Position numbers and translations under genes: made by a program
The notes under the pieces: model-generated
Seen by the model: the letters and a program-made list of their open reading frames with translations, nothing else
Told to the model about the DNA's origin: nothing
Database searches by the model: none
Source of the DNA: Paenibacillus etheri
GTDB lineage: Bacteria > Bacillota > Bacilli > Paenibacillales > Paenibacillaceae
DNA length: 64,000 bases
Assembly: GCF_001012825.1 (NCBI RefSeq)
Contig: NZ_LCZJ02000023.1
Span: forward strand, 62,001 to 126,000
Reading direction: 5' to 3'
Shown here: positions 16,529 to 25,945 of the stretch, in pieces
Layout of the letters: the number at the start of each line of letters is the position of its first letter
Numbering within the stretch: position 1 is the stretch's first letter

Positions 16529-18277
16529 TTACTTTCTTTTTTTGGCAGGAATCAGGATCTGAACCGAAGTGCCAATTCCAACACGACTAAAAATAGTTAC
16601 ACCATACTCAGGACCATATTGCAGTTTAATACGTTGATCCACATTACGGACGCCATAACCTGTGTTCGTATGACCTTTCGAATCGAAGATTTGATCAATA
16701 CGTTCTTGTCTGATACCTATACCATCATCAATGATACGGAACAAAATATTATCACCTTCCTTACGGCCAACAATGCGTAAATGAATGTGATCACCACACC
16801 AAGCGTGCTTCAGCACGTTCTCGATAAAGGGTTGTAGAATAAGTTTTATGGTCTCATAAGGCCAAATCTCTGTATCAAAATCAAACATAACCTCCAAGCG
16901 GTCACCGTATTTAATTTTCTGAATTTCTAAATAGGCATTTGCCTGCTCAATTTCAGTTGGAACCGGAATCATCGTACGACCTTCATTCAGTGTTAGGCGA
17001 TAAAACTTCGCTAATTCCAGTACCATCTGCTGCAGCTTCTCATTTTGACCAAATTTGGCTAATTGAATAATAGATGACAAAGTATTATACAAGAAGTGTG
17101 GATTGATTTGCGATTGCAGGATTTCAAGCTCTGCTTCCTTCTTCTGGAGCTGTGTCAAATATACCTCTTTAATCAACATATCGATATTCTCACCCATATC
17201 ATTCAGAGCGGTTGCTATTTGAGAGAATTCATCCTTGCCTCGATATTTAATACGCTTATGAAGATCACCTTCCCGATAGGCATTAAGAACATATACGAAC
17301 TTATTTATACGGATCGAAAAAAACCGGGATATAAATATGCCCACGAAGCTAAAGACCACACAACATATGAGACACATTAAAATAATAAAGAGGCGTACCT
17401 TCACTGCATCCTTTTCAAGGATCGCAATCGGAACTAGCGCAATTAATTGCCACTCTTGGGTAGCAACCACAATCGTTTCTTTAATCGTCAGGTAATCTTT
17501 ATTTAGCTCGGCTTCATTGTTATAGTTCTCCGGCAGTTCACCCGATTGATACATCGTTTTTCCAAACTCATTCTTTATAACTAGATTACTTCCTTTTCCT
17601 ATCTTCGTATAATTCACACTGTCAAATAGATCTGGAATCCTTACATTAATCCGCAGGAACCCTATCTCCTTAGGCTTAAGAGGTTCGTATGTATCAATTA
17701 ATCTACGGAGTAACGAGATGCGATTATTCTCTACATCGCTCTCAATCTGCCACCATTTCATAGTTTCAGCGTATTTTTCTGTTGGAAAATCATAATACCA
17801 CGATTTCCCTTCAATCCTTTTCATGTGGTATAGATGATAAAAGCTACTATTATCCAGATAGCCCTCAAGTGAGTTCGAATAGATCTCAGGGATCGACTCA
17901 TTCTTCAAGAATAGCGACATTCCAATCTTCACACCTGTAGATTGAATAGCTACATCAAGCTTCGGCAGTACCTTCTTAGACATCCGATCGTAATTTTCCC
18001 AGCCTTCCTCATAACTCCGAAGATTCCGATAGAAATCAAAATCACTGTATAATTGCGTCGATATTCGAGTAACTTCATCCATTTTATAATCAATATTGTC
18101 ACGAATCTGCAATAACGTTCCTTTAATATTCGTATTGATATGTTCGCGTAATGAATCATTATACATGGAATGAGAGACGAACCCGATCAGAGATACAGGG
18201 ATAATAATAAAAAACATATATGTCAGCATTAACTTATACCCAATTGGCACATACTTATGTCTTCTTTGCTTTTTCAT
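16529..18277 (-). CDS. YesM-type sensor histidine kinase
   Basis: A 582-residue sensor: membrane helix about 15-37, extracytoplasmic sensor region to about 290, second helix about 295-318, HAMP linker, then the His_kinase dimerisation segment QSQINPHFLYNTLSS with the phospho-accepting His near residue 393, and an HATPase_c domain with DDGIGI and a GYGVRNV lid. YesM kinases sense carbohydrate availability and phosphorylate YesN regulators. It follows the regulator gene by 16 bases, both downstream of the ABC importer genes. Confidence 0.93.
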   Translation of the reverse strand: MKKQRRHKYVPIGYKLMLTYMFFIIIPVSLIGFVSHSMYNDSLREHINTNIKGTLLQIRDNIDYKMDEVTRISTQLYSDFDFYRNLRSYEEGWENYDRMSKKVLPKLDVAIQSTGVKIGMSLFLKNESIPEIYSNSLEGYLDNSSFYHLYHMKRIEGKSWYYDFPTEKYAETMKWWQIESDVENNRISLLRRLIDTYEPLKPKEIGFLRINVRIPDLFDSVNYTKIGKGSNLVIKNEFGKTMYQSGELPENYNNEAELNKDYLTIKETIVVATQEWQLIALVPIAILEKDAVKVRLFIILMCLICCVVFSFVGIFISRFFSIRINKFVYVLNAYREGDLHKRIKYRGKDEFSQIATALNDMGENIDMLIKEVYLTQLQKKEAELEILQSQINPHFLYNTLSSIIQLAKFGQNEKLQQMVLELAKFYRLTLNEGRTMIPVPTEIEQANAYLEIQKIKYGDRLEVMFDFDTEIWPYETIKLILQPFIENVLKHAWCGDHIHLRIVGRKEGDNILFRIIDDGIGIRQERIDQIFDSKGHTNTGYGVRNVDQRIKLQYGPEYGVTIFSRVGIGTSVQILIPAKKRK

Positions 18278-18293
18278 AGAACATCATCCCCCA

Positions 18294-19880
18294 TCACTTG
18301 TCGCGCTTACGATACTCCATAGGTGTCATACCATAAGCCTCTTTGAACTGTCTGCTGAAATAAGGGAGATAACGATAGCCTACCTTGCTCGCGATTTCAT
18401 AGATTTTGCATGTCGGATCTTTCAAAAGCTTGCCTGCTTGATCCATTCGAAGCTGAGTGAGTACTTCACTGAACGTTTTTCCAGTTTCCTCTTTGAATAA
18501 ATATCCCAAATAGTTAGGAGAGAAAGAGAACTGCTGCGCAATATCTTTAAGCGTAAAGTTATCACTCATTCTGTCCTGCATCATTTGGATAATTTCTCTA
18601 ATGAGTTTATGGTTCACAGAATCTGATTTACTACGTAGATACTCTGAGATCTCAAAGGTTTTGAGTACAAGCCATGAGCGAATATCACTGATTGAATCGA
18701 ATTGATGTAGAACATCTAAACTATGTATCTCCATACCTAAAATTTCAAATAAATCCTCACTAACATCCTTCAACTGCTGATCTAGCTTCCAAATGATATA
18801 CATTGCCAGATTATGAATCGTGAATTTGGATCTTAAACTACTTACAGAGCGGAACAGCTTGTCGATCTCATCATAAATAAGAACTAACTCATACTCTTTC
18901 ATCGCTTTAAACAGCGTATCCATGCGGGTATCTAACATACGAGCGTCGATCATCCCTGGTTCGCTGCTAACAGTTTCATACATAATAAGATTACCTTTGC
19001 CTATGAACATTTTTCCGTCCACGGCTTCCATAGCTTGTCGATAGGATATGTGGACCTGTTCCATCGAAAATGTTGGTTTCCCTATACCCACGGTCATTGT
19101 GACCGGAAACTTCACGCGAATCGAAGCGTAAATATCCTCTGTGAACTTTTCCATTTCCTGTTCGTTAATCAATAACGCAATCCGGTAGGACGATACCTTG
19201 TAGCAATGGGGCATACCATGCTTCTGACCTATTCTATTCACTTCATAAAGGAAGTCCTTGGCCATTTGATGTTTCGATAGATTATCCTGTCCTTGAAGCC
19301 AGTTAAAATAATCAAGCTCCAAAACAGCTACACGAACAGGCCAATTCAGCTTATCCAGACCGTATGACTTCACAAGCGACAACATTCCGGGCTGGCTCCC
19401 CCCCTCTCCATCCCATTCCCCTTCAAATAAACGTATCAACAAATCATTTTTGGCCATTGGAATCATATGCTGATAGGCTTCTTCGACGTCACGGCGTTTA
19501 CGTTCATCGTCTAAATCCTGCCTTACTTTCTGAAGTGCAGCAATGAGTTCATTGTCATCCATTGGTTTTAGGACGTAGCTATACGCCTTCAACGACAGCG
19601 CTTGCTTAACATAACTAAAATCCTGGTAACCGCTTACAAATATCACGCGTATATCTTTTTTTTTCTCTATGGCAATTCGAGCCAGCTCTAGACCCGACAT
19701 ATTCGGCATATTTACATCACTAACAATAATATCAATAACATGCTGATCTAAAATATCGCACGCGGTAAACGCGTTATTTGCTGTCTCCACAACTTCCATA
19801 CCAAGCTCATTCCAAGGAATAAATTGTCTCATACCTTCTAGATCAAGCATCTCATCGTCTACTAATAATACGTTGTACAT
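18294..19880 (-). CDS. YesN-type response regulator (receiver + AraC HTH)
   Basis: A 528-residue regulator: receiver domain (1-125) with acidic pocket DDE (8-10), phospho-acceptor Asp55 in SDVNMPN and switch Lys in LKPMDD; a middle region of unknown fold; and a C-terminal AraC double helix-turn-helix (about 430-528) containing IAQQFSFSPNYLGYLFKEE. It probably activates the adjacent importer when phosphorylated by the YesM kinase. Start at the ATG (19880), seven bases after GGGGGA. Confidence 0.93.
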   Translation of the reverse strand: MYNVLLVDDEMLDLEGMRQFIPWNELGMEVVETANNAFTACDILDQHVIDIIVSDVNMPNMSGLELARIAIEKKKDIRVIFVSGYQDFSYVKQALSLKAYSYVLKPMDDNELIAALQKVRQDLDDERKRRDVEEAYQHMIPMAKNDLLIRLFEGEWDGEGGSQPGMLSLVKSYGLDKLNWPVRVAVLELDYFNWLQGQDNLSKHQMAKDFLYEVNRIGQKHGMPHCYKVSSYRIALLINEQEMEKFTEDIYASIRVKFPVTMTVGIGKPTFSMEQVHISYRQAMEAVDGKMFIGKGNLIMYETVSSEPGMIDARMLDTRMDTLFKAMKEYELVLIYDEIDKLFRSVSSLRSKFTIHNLAMYIIWKLDQQLKDVSEDLFEILGMEIHSLDVLHQFDSISDIRSWLVLKTFEISEYLRSKSDSVNHKLIREIIQMMQDRMSDNFTLKDIAQQFSFSPNYLGYLFKEETGKTFSEVLTQLRMDQAGKLLKDPTCKIYEIASKVGYRYLPYFSRQFKEAYGMTPMEYRKRDK

Positions 19881-20000
19881 CAACAAGTCCCCCTTTGAAA
19901 CGCATTAAATCTATCCCTGTAAATTCTACCATTACTATTTCCCAGTATACCATTCATTTGTCAAACAGCTTTTAAAAAATGAGTCCTAAAAATAGAACGT

Positions 20001-20035
20001 AAAACGAAGGCTTGCTAGTAAGTAGCAAACCTTCG
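20001..20035 (-). terminator. Terminator after the sugar-binding lipoprotein gene
   Basis: CGAAGG with TTGCT and the complementary AGCAA with CCTTCG form an interrupted 11-bp stem; the minus strand then runs TTTTACG. It separates the importer from the two-component genes, though read-through is possible. Confidence 0.75.
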
Positions 20036-20047
20036 AATTACAAATTA

Positions 20048-21733
20048 TTATTTTCCTAAAGCCTTCTTGTTTTCTGTCCATACTTTTGTAACATAATCAA
20101 GGAACTTCTCATAACCAACCTTCATGGAATCATCATGTGCTTTGTCAAGAATAGCTAATGCTTCTGCATCAGTCTTCGCATACATCGATTTCGCTCTTGC
20201 AGTTAACCAGATATCTCTAACACTTTGTCTGATAATTCCTTCTTCACTGTCTGGAGCCGGATCCCAATTTAGGAACTCTGTAAAGTCGCCTTGTGAAGCC
20301 CATGTTACTTCCATCTGCCAACGGTTACTAAAGTCAATCTTGTCAGCTGGAAGAGTTTGCAACATCATTTTCTTCGTATTATCCAAGAAAACCGTGTTAC
20401 CTACCCATACCAAGTCACCAGCCTTGCCACTAATTTCAGACAATGCTTCTGGTTCATTTAGATATTTATCTTTATTAAATTTAGGAGTAAGTCCATCTGC
20501 TTCAAAACCATCCCAGTATGCGTCTGGTCCTGGAGGGCCCCAGTTAAGTACCATAGAACCTTCTGCACCTGTCATCCAGTCAAGCATAGCGAATACAGCT
20601 TCTGGGTTTTTAGCGTTTTTAGTGATTGTAGCAACGTTCCAACCTAACTGATTGTACGTTCCCGGTGTGATCTTACTTTGATCCAAGCCCGGTTTGTAAA
20701 TTGGTTTAATAAACATATATCCATCTTCCGGATTTTTCTTCTTCATCTCTTCATCAGCAGTAGCGAGTAACTTCATCGGATCGAATGTCGCAATGACAGC
20801 GAACTTGCCATTCATCGCTTTCTCTCTAATCTGGTCTTCCGTTTGGGTATTCGCATCTTGCGTCATTAGCTTCTCACGCATTAATTTAGCACCAAAGACA
20901 ACAGACTCACGGAACCCTTCATCTTTGTAAATCGAAGCCATTTTGTCGCCATCAGGTACAGCGTATATTCTAGTATACGAAAGGTTATTCTCTTTAAAAG
21001 AGGAGAACAACTGATCAATACCATTACCATCTTTCGCTAAGCCAGTCTCGAACGGAATAACATCAGGGAACTTTGCTTTAACTGCATTTAAGTAAGCATA
21101 CAAATCATCAGTAGTCTCTAACTTAGGAGAACCGAGTTCTTTGTAAATCTTCTTATTAATCGCATACCCGGCATTTCCGTTTGGTTGTGTTGTATAATAA
21201 TTCGGCAGCTGATAGATTTTTCCATCAGGGGAACGAAGCAATTCCAAATGTCCAGCTGTTAAGGACTTTTTAAAGTTTGGATATTTATCAATGTATTCAT
21301 CCAAAGGAACTAGCATATCTGCTTGACGAAGACGTTCTACGTCAGCACCTTTCTCGGTCCATACAATATCCGGTAGCTCATTACCAACGATCATCGTTTG
21401 CAGCTTCTGAGCATTATTACCTCCAGAGCTAATTCCAGTGACATTGATTTTCAAATTATCTAAAATCCATTTAGAAGCAGCATCTTTGCCCCATTTCGGC
21501 ATTTGATACCAGCCGTAGTTTCCGTAGAATGATACTTCAAGCGGTTCTTTCCCTAACTCATACAAATCAGCCGCTGGAGCTTCAGTTGCTGTGTTAACCG
21601 CTGTCCCTCCTTCGTTTGCTGGTTCAGCAGTTGCAGCTGGAGCGCTTGAATTGTTGCCACTACAACCCGCCACCACAGTCGACAATAGCAAGGTAGACAA
21701 CGTTCCGAGAAGCATCTTTCTCTTAGTCTTCAA
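20048..21733 (-). CDS. Carbohydrate ABC importer substrate-binding lipoprotein (LplA-like)
   Basis: A 561-residue extracellular solute-binding protein of the large LplA/YtcQ group. The lipobox is VAGC (Cys24), followed by an Asn/Ala/Glu-rich linker and the two-lobed binding fold (from GKEPLEVSFYGNYGW). It should capture an oligosaccharide for the two permeases encoded upstream; a shared MsmX-type ATPase encoded elsewhere usually energises these systems, and none is present here. I place the start at a TTG (21733), because AAAGGGG lies eight bases before it and it gives a clean signal peptide; a start 21 codons upstream has no site and no signal-like sequence. Confidence 0.9.
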   Translation of the reverse strand: MKTKRKMLLGTLSTLLLSTVVAGCSGNNSSAPAATAEPANEGGTAVNTATEAPAADLYELGKEPLEVSFYGNYGWYQMPKWGKDAASKWILDNLKINVTGISSGGNNAQKLQTMIVGNELPDIVWTEKGADVERLRQADMLVPLDEYIDKYPNFKKSLTAGHLELLRSPDGKIYQLPNYYTTQPNGNAGYAINKKIYKELGSPKLETTDDLYAYLNAVKAKFPDVIPFETGLAKDGNGIDQLFSSFKENNLSYTRIYAVPDGDKMASIYKDEGFRESVVFGAKLMREKLMTQDANTQTEDQIREKAMNGKFAVIATFDPMKLLATADEEMKKKNPEDGYMFIKPIYKPGLDQSKITPGTYNQLGWNVATITKNAKNPEAVFAMLDWMTGAEGSMVLNWGPPGPDAYWDGFEADGLTPKFNKDKYLNEPEALSEISGKAGDLVWVGNTVFLDNTKKMMLQTLPADKIDFSNRWQMEVTWASQGDFTEFLNWDPAPDSEEGIIRQSVRDIWLTARAKSMYAKTDAEALAILDKAHDDSMKVGYEKFLDYVTKVWTENKKALGK

Positions 21734-21805
21734 TGTATTTTCCCCTTTCAATTTGTAATCTATGTTCAAAGCAATACGCTCTAAACCCCATCTCATTCTA
21801 ACATC

Positions 21806-22702
21806 CTACTCTTTCAATGATCCCACTAAGACCCCTTTAACGAAGAACCTTTGTAGGAATGGGTACACACATACAATCGGAATGGTTGCAACCATGATCG
21901 TAGCCATCGTTAATGACTTCGACGTTATTTTCTTGGCTGAGTTTATATGAGCAATGGAACTTGCATCTACATTAGACAGCTGTTCTGAAGCAATATTAGA
22001 GAACAATATCTGTCTCAAGATGGTCTGAATCGGCATTAACTCCTCTTTCGTAATATAAATACTCGCTACGAACCACTCATTCCAGTGATTGACTGCTGTG
22101 AACAAAGATAATGTTGCGATAACAGGTCCAGACAGCGGAAGTACGATGCGGAGAAAAGTTCCCCAGTATCCACAGCCATCAATCTTTGCTGACTCCTCTA
22201 AACCTTGCGGAAGACCTTGGAAGAAGGTCCGGAATATGATCATATTCCATACGCTAACAAGTGCAGGAATAATAAACACCCAAAATGAGTTGAAGAGGCC
22301 TAAACTTCTGATAAGCATGTATGACGGAATGAGTCCCCCACCGAAATACATTGTAATGATACACATAATCATGTAGTATTTGCGACCCATCAGTTCACGC
22401 TTCGACATTCCATAAGCAAATATCGAAGTGGCCAATATCGCAGTTACTGTGCCAATTACCGTTCGTAATGTAGCAATGACGAATCCACCCATTAAACGAG
22501 AATCTTCAAATACAATCTTATAATTCTCAAGCGTGAACTCACGGACCCAGAAAGTAATTCCGCCTTTGGAAGTATCCATCCCCTCATTAAAAGAAATCAC
22601 AAGTGAATTCCAAAATGGATAAAACGCGGAGAATGCCAGTAAGGTCAAGAATACATATATGAATCCAATAAATAATCGGTCTCCTATGTTAGTACGTTTC
22701 AT
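21806..22702 (-). CDS. Carbohydrate ABC importer permease (YtcP/CarB-like)
   Basis: A 298-residue permease with six membrane helices and the MalG-type EAA loop, EESAKIDGCGYWGTFLRIVLP. The C-terminal VKGVLVGSLKE is typical of the YtcP group. It pairs with the LplB-like permease 29 bases upstream and the binding protein downstream. Confidence 0.93.
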   Translation of the reverse strand: MKRTNIGDRLFIGFIYVFLTLLAFSAFYPFWNSLVISFNEGMDTSKGGITFWVREFTLENYKIVFEDSRLMGGFVIATLRTVIGTVTAILATSIFAYGMSKRELMGRKYYMIMCIITMYFGGGLIPSYMLIRSLGLFNSFWVFIIPALVSVWNMIIFRTFFQGLPQGLEESAKIDGCGYWGTFLRIVLPLSGPVIATLSLFTAVNHWNEWFVASIYITKEELMPIQTILRQILFSNIASEQLSNVDASSIAHINSAKKITSKSLTMATIMVATIPIVCVYPFLQRFFVKGVLVGSLKE

Positions 22703-22731
22703 AATTCAGTCCTCCTATATTGTGTAATTCA

Positions 22732-23700
22732 TTACCACAAGCTGTTTCCTGCTTTTCTGGCAATGAAATTTGCAAAGGTAAGTAATGTCACACTGATAAC
22801 GGCCTTGAACAATCCGATAGCAGTCGCATAGGAGTACCTGAAGTTATCTATACCGACACGTACAACATATACATCAACTGAATCTGACACTTCTCGTAGA
22901 GCCGGATTGGAAGCAAGAATCAAAATATCTTCAAATCCTGCATTCACCAGATTACCAATTGCCAGAATCATAAAGATAATTACAACTGGCATAATGGAAG
23001 GCAACGTAATCAAATATATCTGTTTAAAGCGACTCGCACCATCCATTGAAGCAGCTTCGTATAAGTGCGGGTCAATACCAGCAATGGCAGCTAAGTAGAC
23101 GATCGATGCAAATCCAATTTCCTTCCATACATTGGTTGTAACTAAAATGCCCCAGAAATATTCAGTCATGGAAAGGAAGTTAATCGGTTCATCAATAAAT
23201 CTCAATTTCTCAAGCAGCATATTTATACTGCCGTTATCTACGGATAGCATCGATGTAACCATTGAGCCGATAACTACCCAAGACAAGAAGTGAGGCAAGT
23301 ATGTAACTGTCTGAATAACCCGTTTAAAGAACATCTTACGAACTTCATTCAGCATTAACGCCAAAATAATCGGTGCAGGAAATCCAAAACAGAACTTCAG
23401 TAAGCTGATTATGATTGTATTTTTCATCACCACTTCAAATTCAGGAGCATTAAAGAAGTAAATAAAGTGCTTCAATCCAACCCAATCACTGCTAATAAAG
23501 CTATTACCTAACTTGTAATCTTGAAAAGCGATAAGAATACCGTACATGGGGATATAGGCAAAAATAAAAACTAAAACTAGTGCTGGCAATACCATAAGCT
23601 GGAGATCTATTTGCTTAAAAAAGCGTCTTATCCCGCTGGTCCGATGCTTGCCGAGATTCGGTCTTGATGTCTTGTCTGGTGCGACGCTTGCGTTCGCCAT
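22732..23700 (-). CDS. Carbohydrate ABC importer permease (LplB-like)
   Basis: A 322-residue permease: cytosolic N-terminus (about 35 residues), six helices and the EAA loop EAASMDGASRFKQIYLITLP. It is the first gene of the importer operon, with AGGAGG eight bases before the ATG and a CcpA-type site overlapping the promoter upstream. LplB/YtcP/LplA systems import plant or host-derived oligosaccharides in Paenibacillus; the actual sugar cannot be read from sequence. Confidence 0.93.
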   Translation of the reverse strand: MANASVAPDKTSRPNLGKHRTSGIRRFFKQIDLQLMVLPALVLVFIFAYIPMYGILIAFQDYKLGNSFISSDWVGLKHFIYFFNAPEFEVVMKNTIIISLLKFCFGFPAPIILALMLNEVRKMFFKRVIQTVTYLPHFLSWVVIGSMVTSMLSVDNGSINMLLEKLRFIDEPINFLSMTEYFWGILVTTNVWKEIGFASIVYLAAIAGIDPHLYEAASMDGASRFKQIYLITLPSIMPVVIIFMILAIGNLVNAGFEDILILASNPALREVSDSVDVYVVRVGIDNFRYSYATAIGLFKAVISVTLLTFANFIARKAGNSLW

Positions 23701-23825
23701 ATGTAAGTCCTCCTAAACCTAGATTCTTATAAATACAGCTTCTTTCATGGCCTTCTCTCTTTTATGCAGCCCAGTATCTCCTACTCTCCCTCCGTTGATT
23801 TGCAACCTTATGAATTAATCTTAAT

Positions 23826-23854
23826 ATCTAAGCGCTTTCAAAGGTATATGACAA
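23826..23854 (-). promoter_or_regulatory. Importer promoter with overlapping CcpA (cre) site
   Basis: On the minus strand TTGTCA and TTAGAT are 17 bases apart. The spacer and -10 contain TTGAAAGCGCTTAG (23828-23841), a close match to the cre consensus TGAAAGCGCTTTCA. Its position over the promoter predicts glucose repression of the lplB-ytcP-lplA genes, 125 bases before the first ATG. Confidence 0.55.
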
Positions 23855-23920
23855 AACAACTATTATTGATACTTTGACACTGTCTTGATATGGCTCGTCC
23901 GATTTTATAAAAGATTAATA

Positions 23921-23958
23921 GAAAAATCCACATGCAGACTATCTGCATGTGGATTTTT
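23921..23958. terminator. Strong terminator after the thioredoxin reductase fusion gene
   Basis: GAAAAATCCACATGCAGA and TCTGCATGTGGATTTTTC form a perfect 18-bp stem with a very short loop and A/T-rich ends in both directions, immediately after the stop codon of the minus-strand gene. Confidence 0.9.
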
Positions 23959-23960
23959 CA

Positions 23961-25181
23961 TCATTTCGTAAGAGCATTTAATATGTCATCACTTATTTTC
24001 TCAGTAATTACTCTTTGAACCTTCCCATCATCTAGATAGACAATAGAAGGTACTGAATCTATTCCTAGCTTGGCAGCAAGTCCGGGTGACTTATATACAT
24101 CTACTTTTGTGACCCTGACATCCGAATGGGATTGCTCAAATCCCTCAATTAGAGGCAATAACTCCCGGCAGGAAGGATCTGTGGCATTCCATAAATAAAC
24201 AACGGATGCTTTGCCTTGATTCAGAATTTGATGCTCATAGACTTCACATTCAGAGATATACTTCTCAGCACCATACCCTGCAATGGCACCATCACCAACA
24301 GCGGTAGCAACTTGCTTAAGAAACTTATCGCACACATCTCCTGCTGCAAAGACACCAGGTATATTCGTTTCCATTTTCTCATTAATAAGTACATATCCAT
24401 TTCGATTCAAATCTACTACACCTGATAAGATTTCTGTGTTCGGCGTATATCCAATAAATAAGAAACATGAATCGACCTTTACGTTTTGCAATTCATTAGA
24501 TTTTAAATTTTTCAGGACTACGGAATTTAAACGTTCTTCGCCTTCGAAAGAACTTACCACCGTGTTCCACATGAATTCCATTTTAGGATTTTCGAGCGCC
24601 TGAGTTTTAGCAATTTCATTACAGTCCATTTTACCAAAATCATGCATAACAGAAACGATCACTTTATCTGCGAACTTGGTCAGAAACATCCCTTCTTCAA
24701 TAGCTGCATCACCACTGCCAACGACCATAACCGTCTTTCCCGTATTCGCTGCAGCGTCACAGGTTGCACAGAAAGAAATCCCCTTATCATATAAGAACAT
24801 TTCTTCATTAGCAGCACCGGTAATTCTTGGTTTCCCCCCACTGGCTATTATAATGACCTTGCACTCATAACGAACCCGAAAGGTCTCCACTACCTTAAAA
24901 TCTTCAGCTACCGAAACAGATTTTACATCTGTCATTTTAAAATCCACACCAAATTTCTTAGCTTGTTTATGAAATAATCCCATAAGGTCTGTACCGGTCG
25001 TTCCTTCAGGAAAACCAGGATAATTTTCGATTTCATTAGTATAGGTGGCAAGACCACCTACCAGTGATTTTTCCAAGAGAAGAGTCTTTAATTTTGCTCG
25101 TCCACAATAGATTCCCGCTGTTAATCCAGCTGCTCCGCCACCGATAATGACGACATCATACTGTTCTGTCTTCTTTTCCAT
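23961..25181 (-). CDS. Thioredoxin reductase with C-terminal one-cysteine thioredoxin fold
   Basis: A 406-residue flavoprotein. Residues 1-312 are a TrxB-type reductase: FAD motif GGGAAG (14-19), redox CATC (138-141), NADPH motif GSGDAA and the late FAD motif GVFAAGDVCD. Residues about 322-406 form a thioredoxin-like domain (ASVVYLWNATDPSC, VTKVDVYKSPGLAAKLGIDSVP) in which the usual CGPC is DPSC (335-338), leaving a single Cys. It is downstream of the YeeE/TusA genes, so a role reducing persulfide on TusA-like carriers is a reasonable inference. AGGAGGG precedes the ATG. A plain TrxB used with ordinary thioredoxin is less likely given the fused domain. Confidence 0.88.
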   Translation of the reverse strand: MEKKTEQYDVVIIGGGAAGLTAGIYCGRAKLKTLLLEKSLVGGLATYTNEIENYPGFPEGTTGTDLMGLFHKQAKKFGVDFKMTDVKSVSVAEDFKVVETFRVRYECKVIIIASGGKPRITGAANEEMFLYDKGISFCATCDAAANTGKTVMVVGSGDAAIEEGMFLTKFADKVIVSVMHDFGKMDCNEIAKTQALENPKMEFMWNTVVSSFEGEERLNSVVLKNLKSNELQNVKVDSCFLFIGYTPNTEILSGVVDLNRNGYVLINEKMETNIPGVFAAGDVCDKFLKQVATAVGDGAIAGYGAEKYISECEVYEHQILNQGKASVVYLWNATDPSCRELLPLIEGFEQSHSDVRVTKVDVYKSPGLAAKLGIDSVPSIVYLDDGKVQRVITEKISDDILNALTK

Positions 25182-25222
25182 TCTAAATGTCCCTCCTATG
25201 TCGACTATGATTTCAACAAGCT

Positions 25223-25314
25223 AAAACGCCTTCGGCGTCCTTTAAGGACGGTAAGCGTTTGTGCGAGAATTATAAGGATAAAGTATATCGTGAAACTTAT
25301 ACTTTCTTATAATT
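25223..25314. repeat. Composite palindromic (REP/MITE-like) element
   Basis: Two adjacent imperfect hairpins: AAAACGCC...GTCCTTTAAGGAC...AAGCGTTT (25223-25260), then AATTATAAG-GAT-AAAGTATA (25268-25287) against TATACTTT-CTTATAATT (25298-25314). It encodes nothing and has no target-site duplication I can see. The layout matches a short palindromic repeat I recall as frequent in Paenibacillus genomes. Only one copy was noticed in this window. Confidence 0.55.
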
Positions 25315-25316
25315 TA

Positions 25317-25358
25317 AAATAGGCTGACTCTCGTCAGCACTATAAGCTCAGCCTATTT
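25317..25358 (-). terminator. Terminator after the YeeE C-terminal-half gene
   Basis: AAATAGGCTGA and TCAGCCTATTT form an 11-bp stem around a 20-base loop just beyond the stop codon; the minus strand continues into an AT-rich tract. Confidence 0.65.
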
Positions 25359-25363
25359 CACTT

Positions 25364-25924
25364 TTACATAAAGAATTTGGCTAATAATTTACTGCCTATA
25401 AATGCACCAACCAGCAGGAACAATCCAAAAATCCATCCTGAAAGCGATAAAGAGGCTATAGCCGTAAACAATGCACCAATATTACATCCATTAGCCAGTC
25501 TAGCTCCGTACCCCATGAGCAACCCGCCAAGTACCGCTGCTGCTACCTGCTTTTTGGACTTAATTTTCTTCAGCTTAAATTCAGAAGCAAACAAAGTCGC
25601 CGCTAGTGCACCTAAGATAATCCCTACATTTCGAATCGATCCACCATCATTCAAAAATCCGGAAGATAATGTTTTTTGAGCTTTCTCCGTACTAAAGTAA
25701 GCCCAGTTATCTACATTTCCTCCTACCAATCGATACGCCCAAGCTCCCCAGTCCGCGAAGGCGCTGGTTACTCCCCATCCTTTTGAGAAAACAGCCAGAT
25801 GTGCTGTAGCGAACACAGCGAGAAGTACAGCTCCAGTTACATAAGTAAACGGTTCTTTGAGCAATTGCTTGTAAAAGCGGTTAGACGATATCTTCAACCA
25901 GAATTCGTTCACCGTTTCATTCAC
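25364..25924 (-). CDS. YeeE/YedE-type sulfur-compound transporter, C-terminal-half protein
   Basis: A 186-residue membrane protein with about four to five helices and the conserved YeeE motif GYGARLANGCNIGALF, whose Cys lies in the transport path in characterised thiosulfate permeases. Full-length YeeE is about 350 residues; this gene and the one at 26240 each cover one half, with a TusA-like gene between them. The reading frame is intact with its own start, so this looks like a natural split rather than a frameshift. It should import thiosulfate or a related sulfur species and pass it to TusA. Confidence 0.85.
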   Translation of the reverse strand: MNETVNEFWLKISSNRFYKQLLKEPFTYVTGAVLLAVFATAHLAVFSKGWGVTSAFADWGAWAYRLVGGNVDNWAYFSTEKAQKTLSSGFLNDGGSIRNVGIILGALAATLFASEFKLKKIKSKKQVAAAVLGGLLMGYGARLANGCNIGALFTAIASLSLSGWIFGLFLLVGAFIGSKLLAKFFM

Positions 25925-25945
25925 CGTCCTTTCCTATCAGCGATC

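Noticed and set aside
25250-25264. A cre-like match GTAAGCGTTTGTGC before the YeeE-half/reductase junction.
   Set aside because: It is part of the palindromic repeat and lies between genes of one strand with no promoter nearby.
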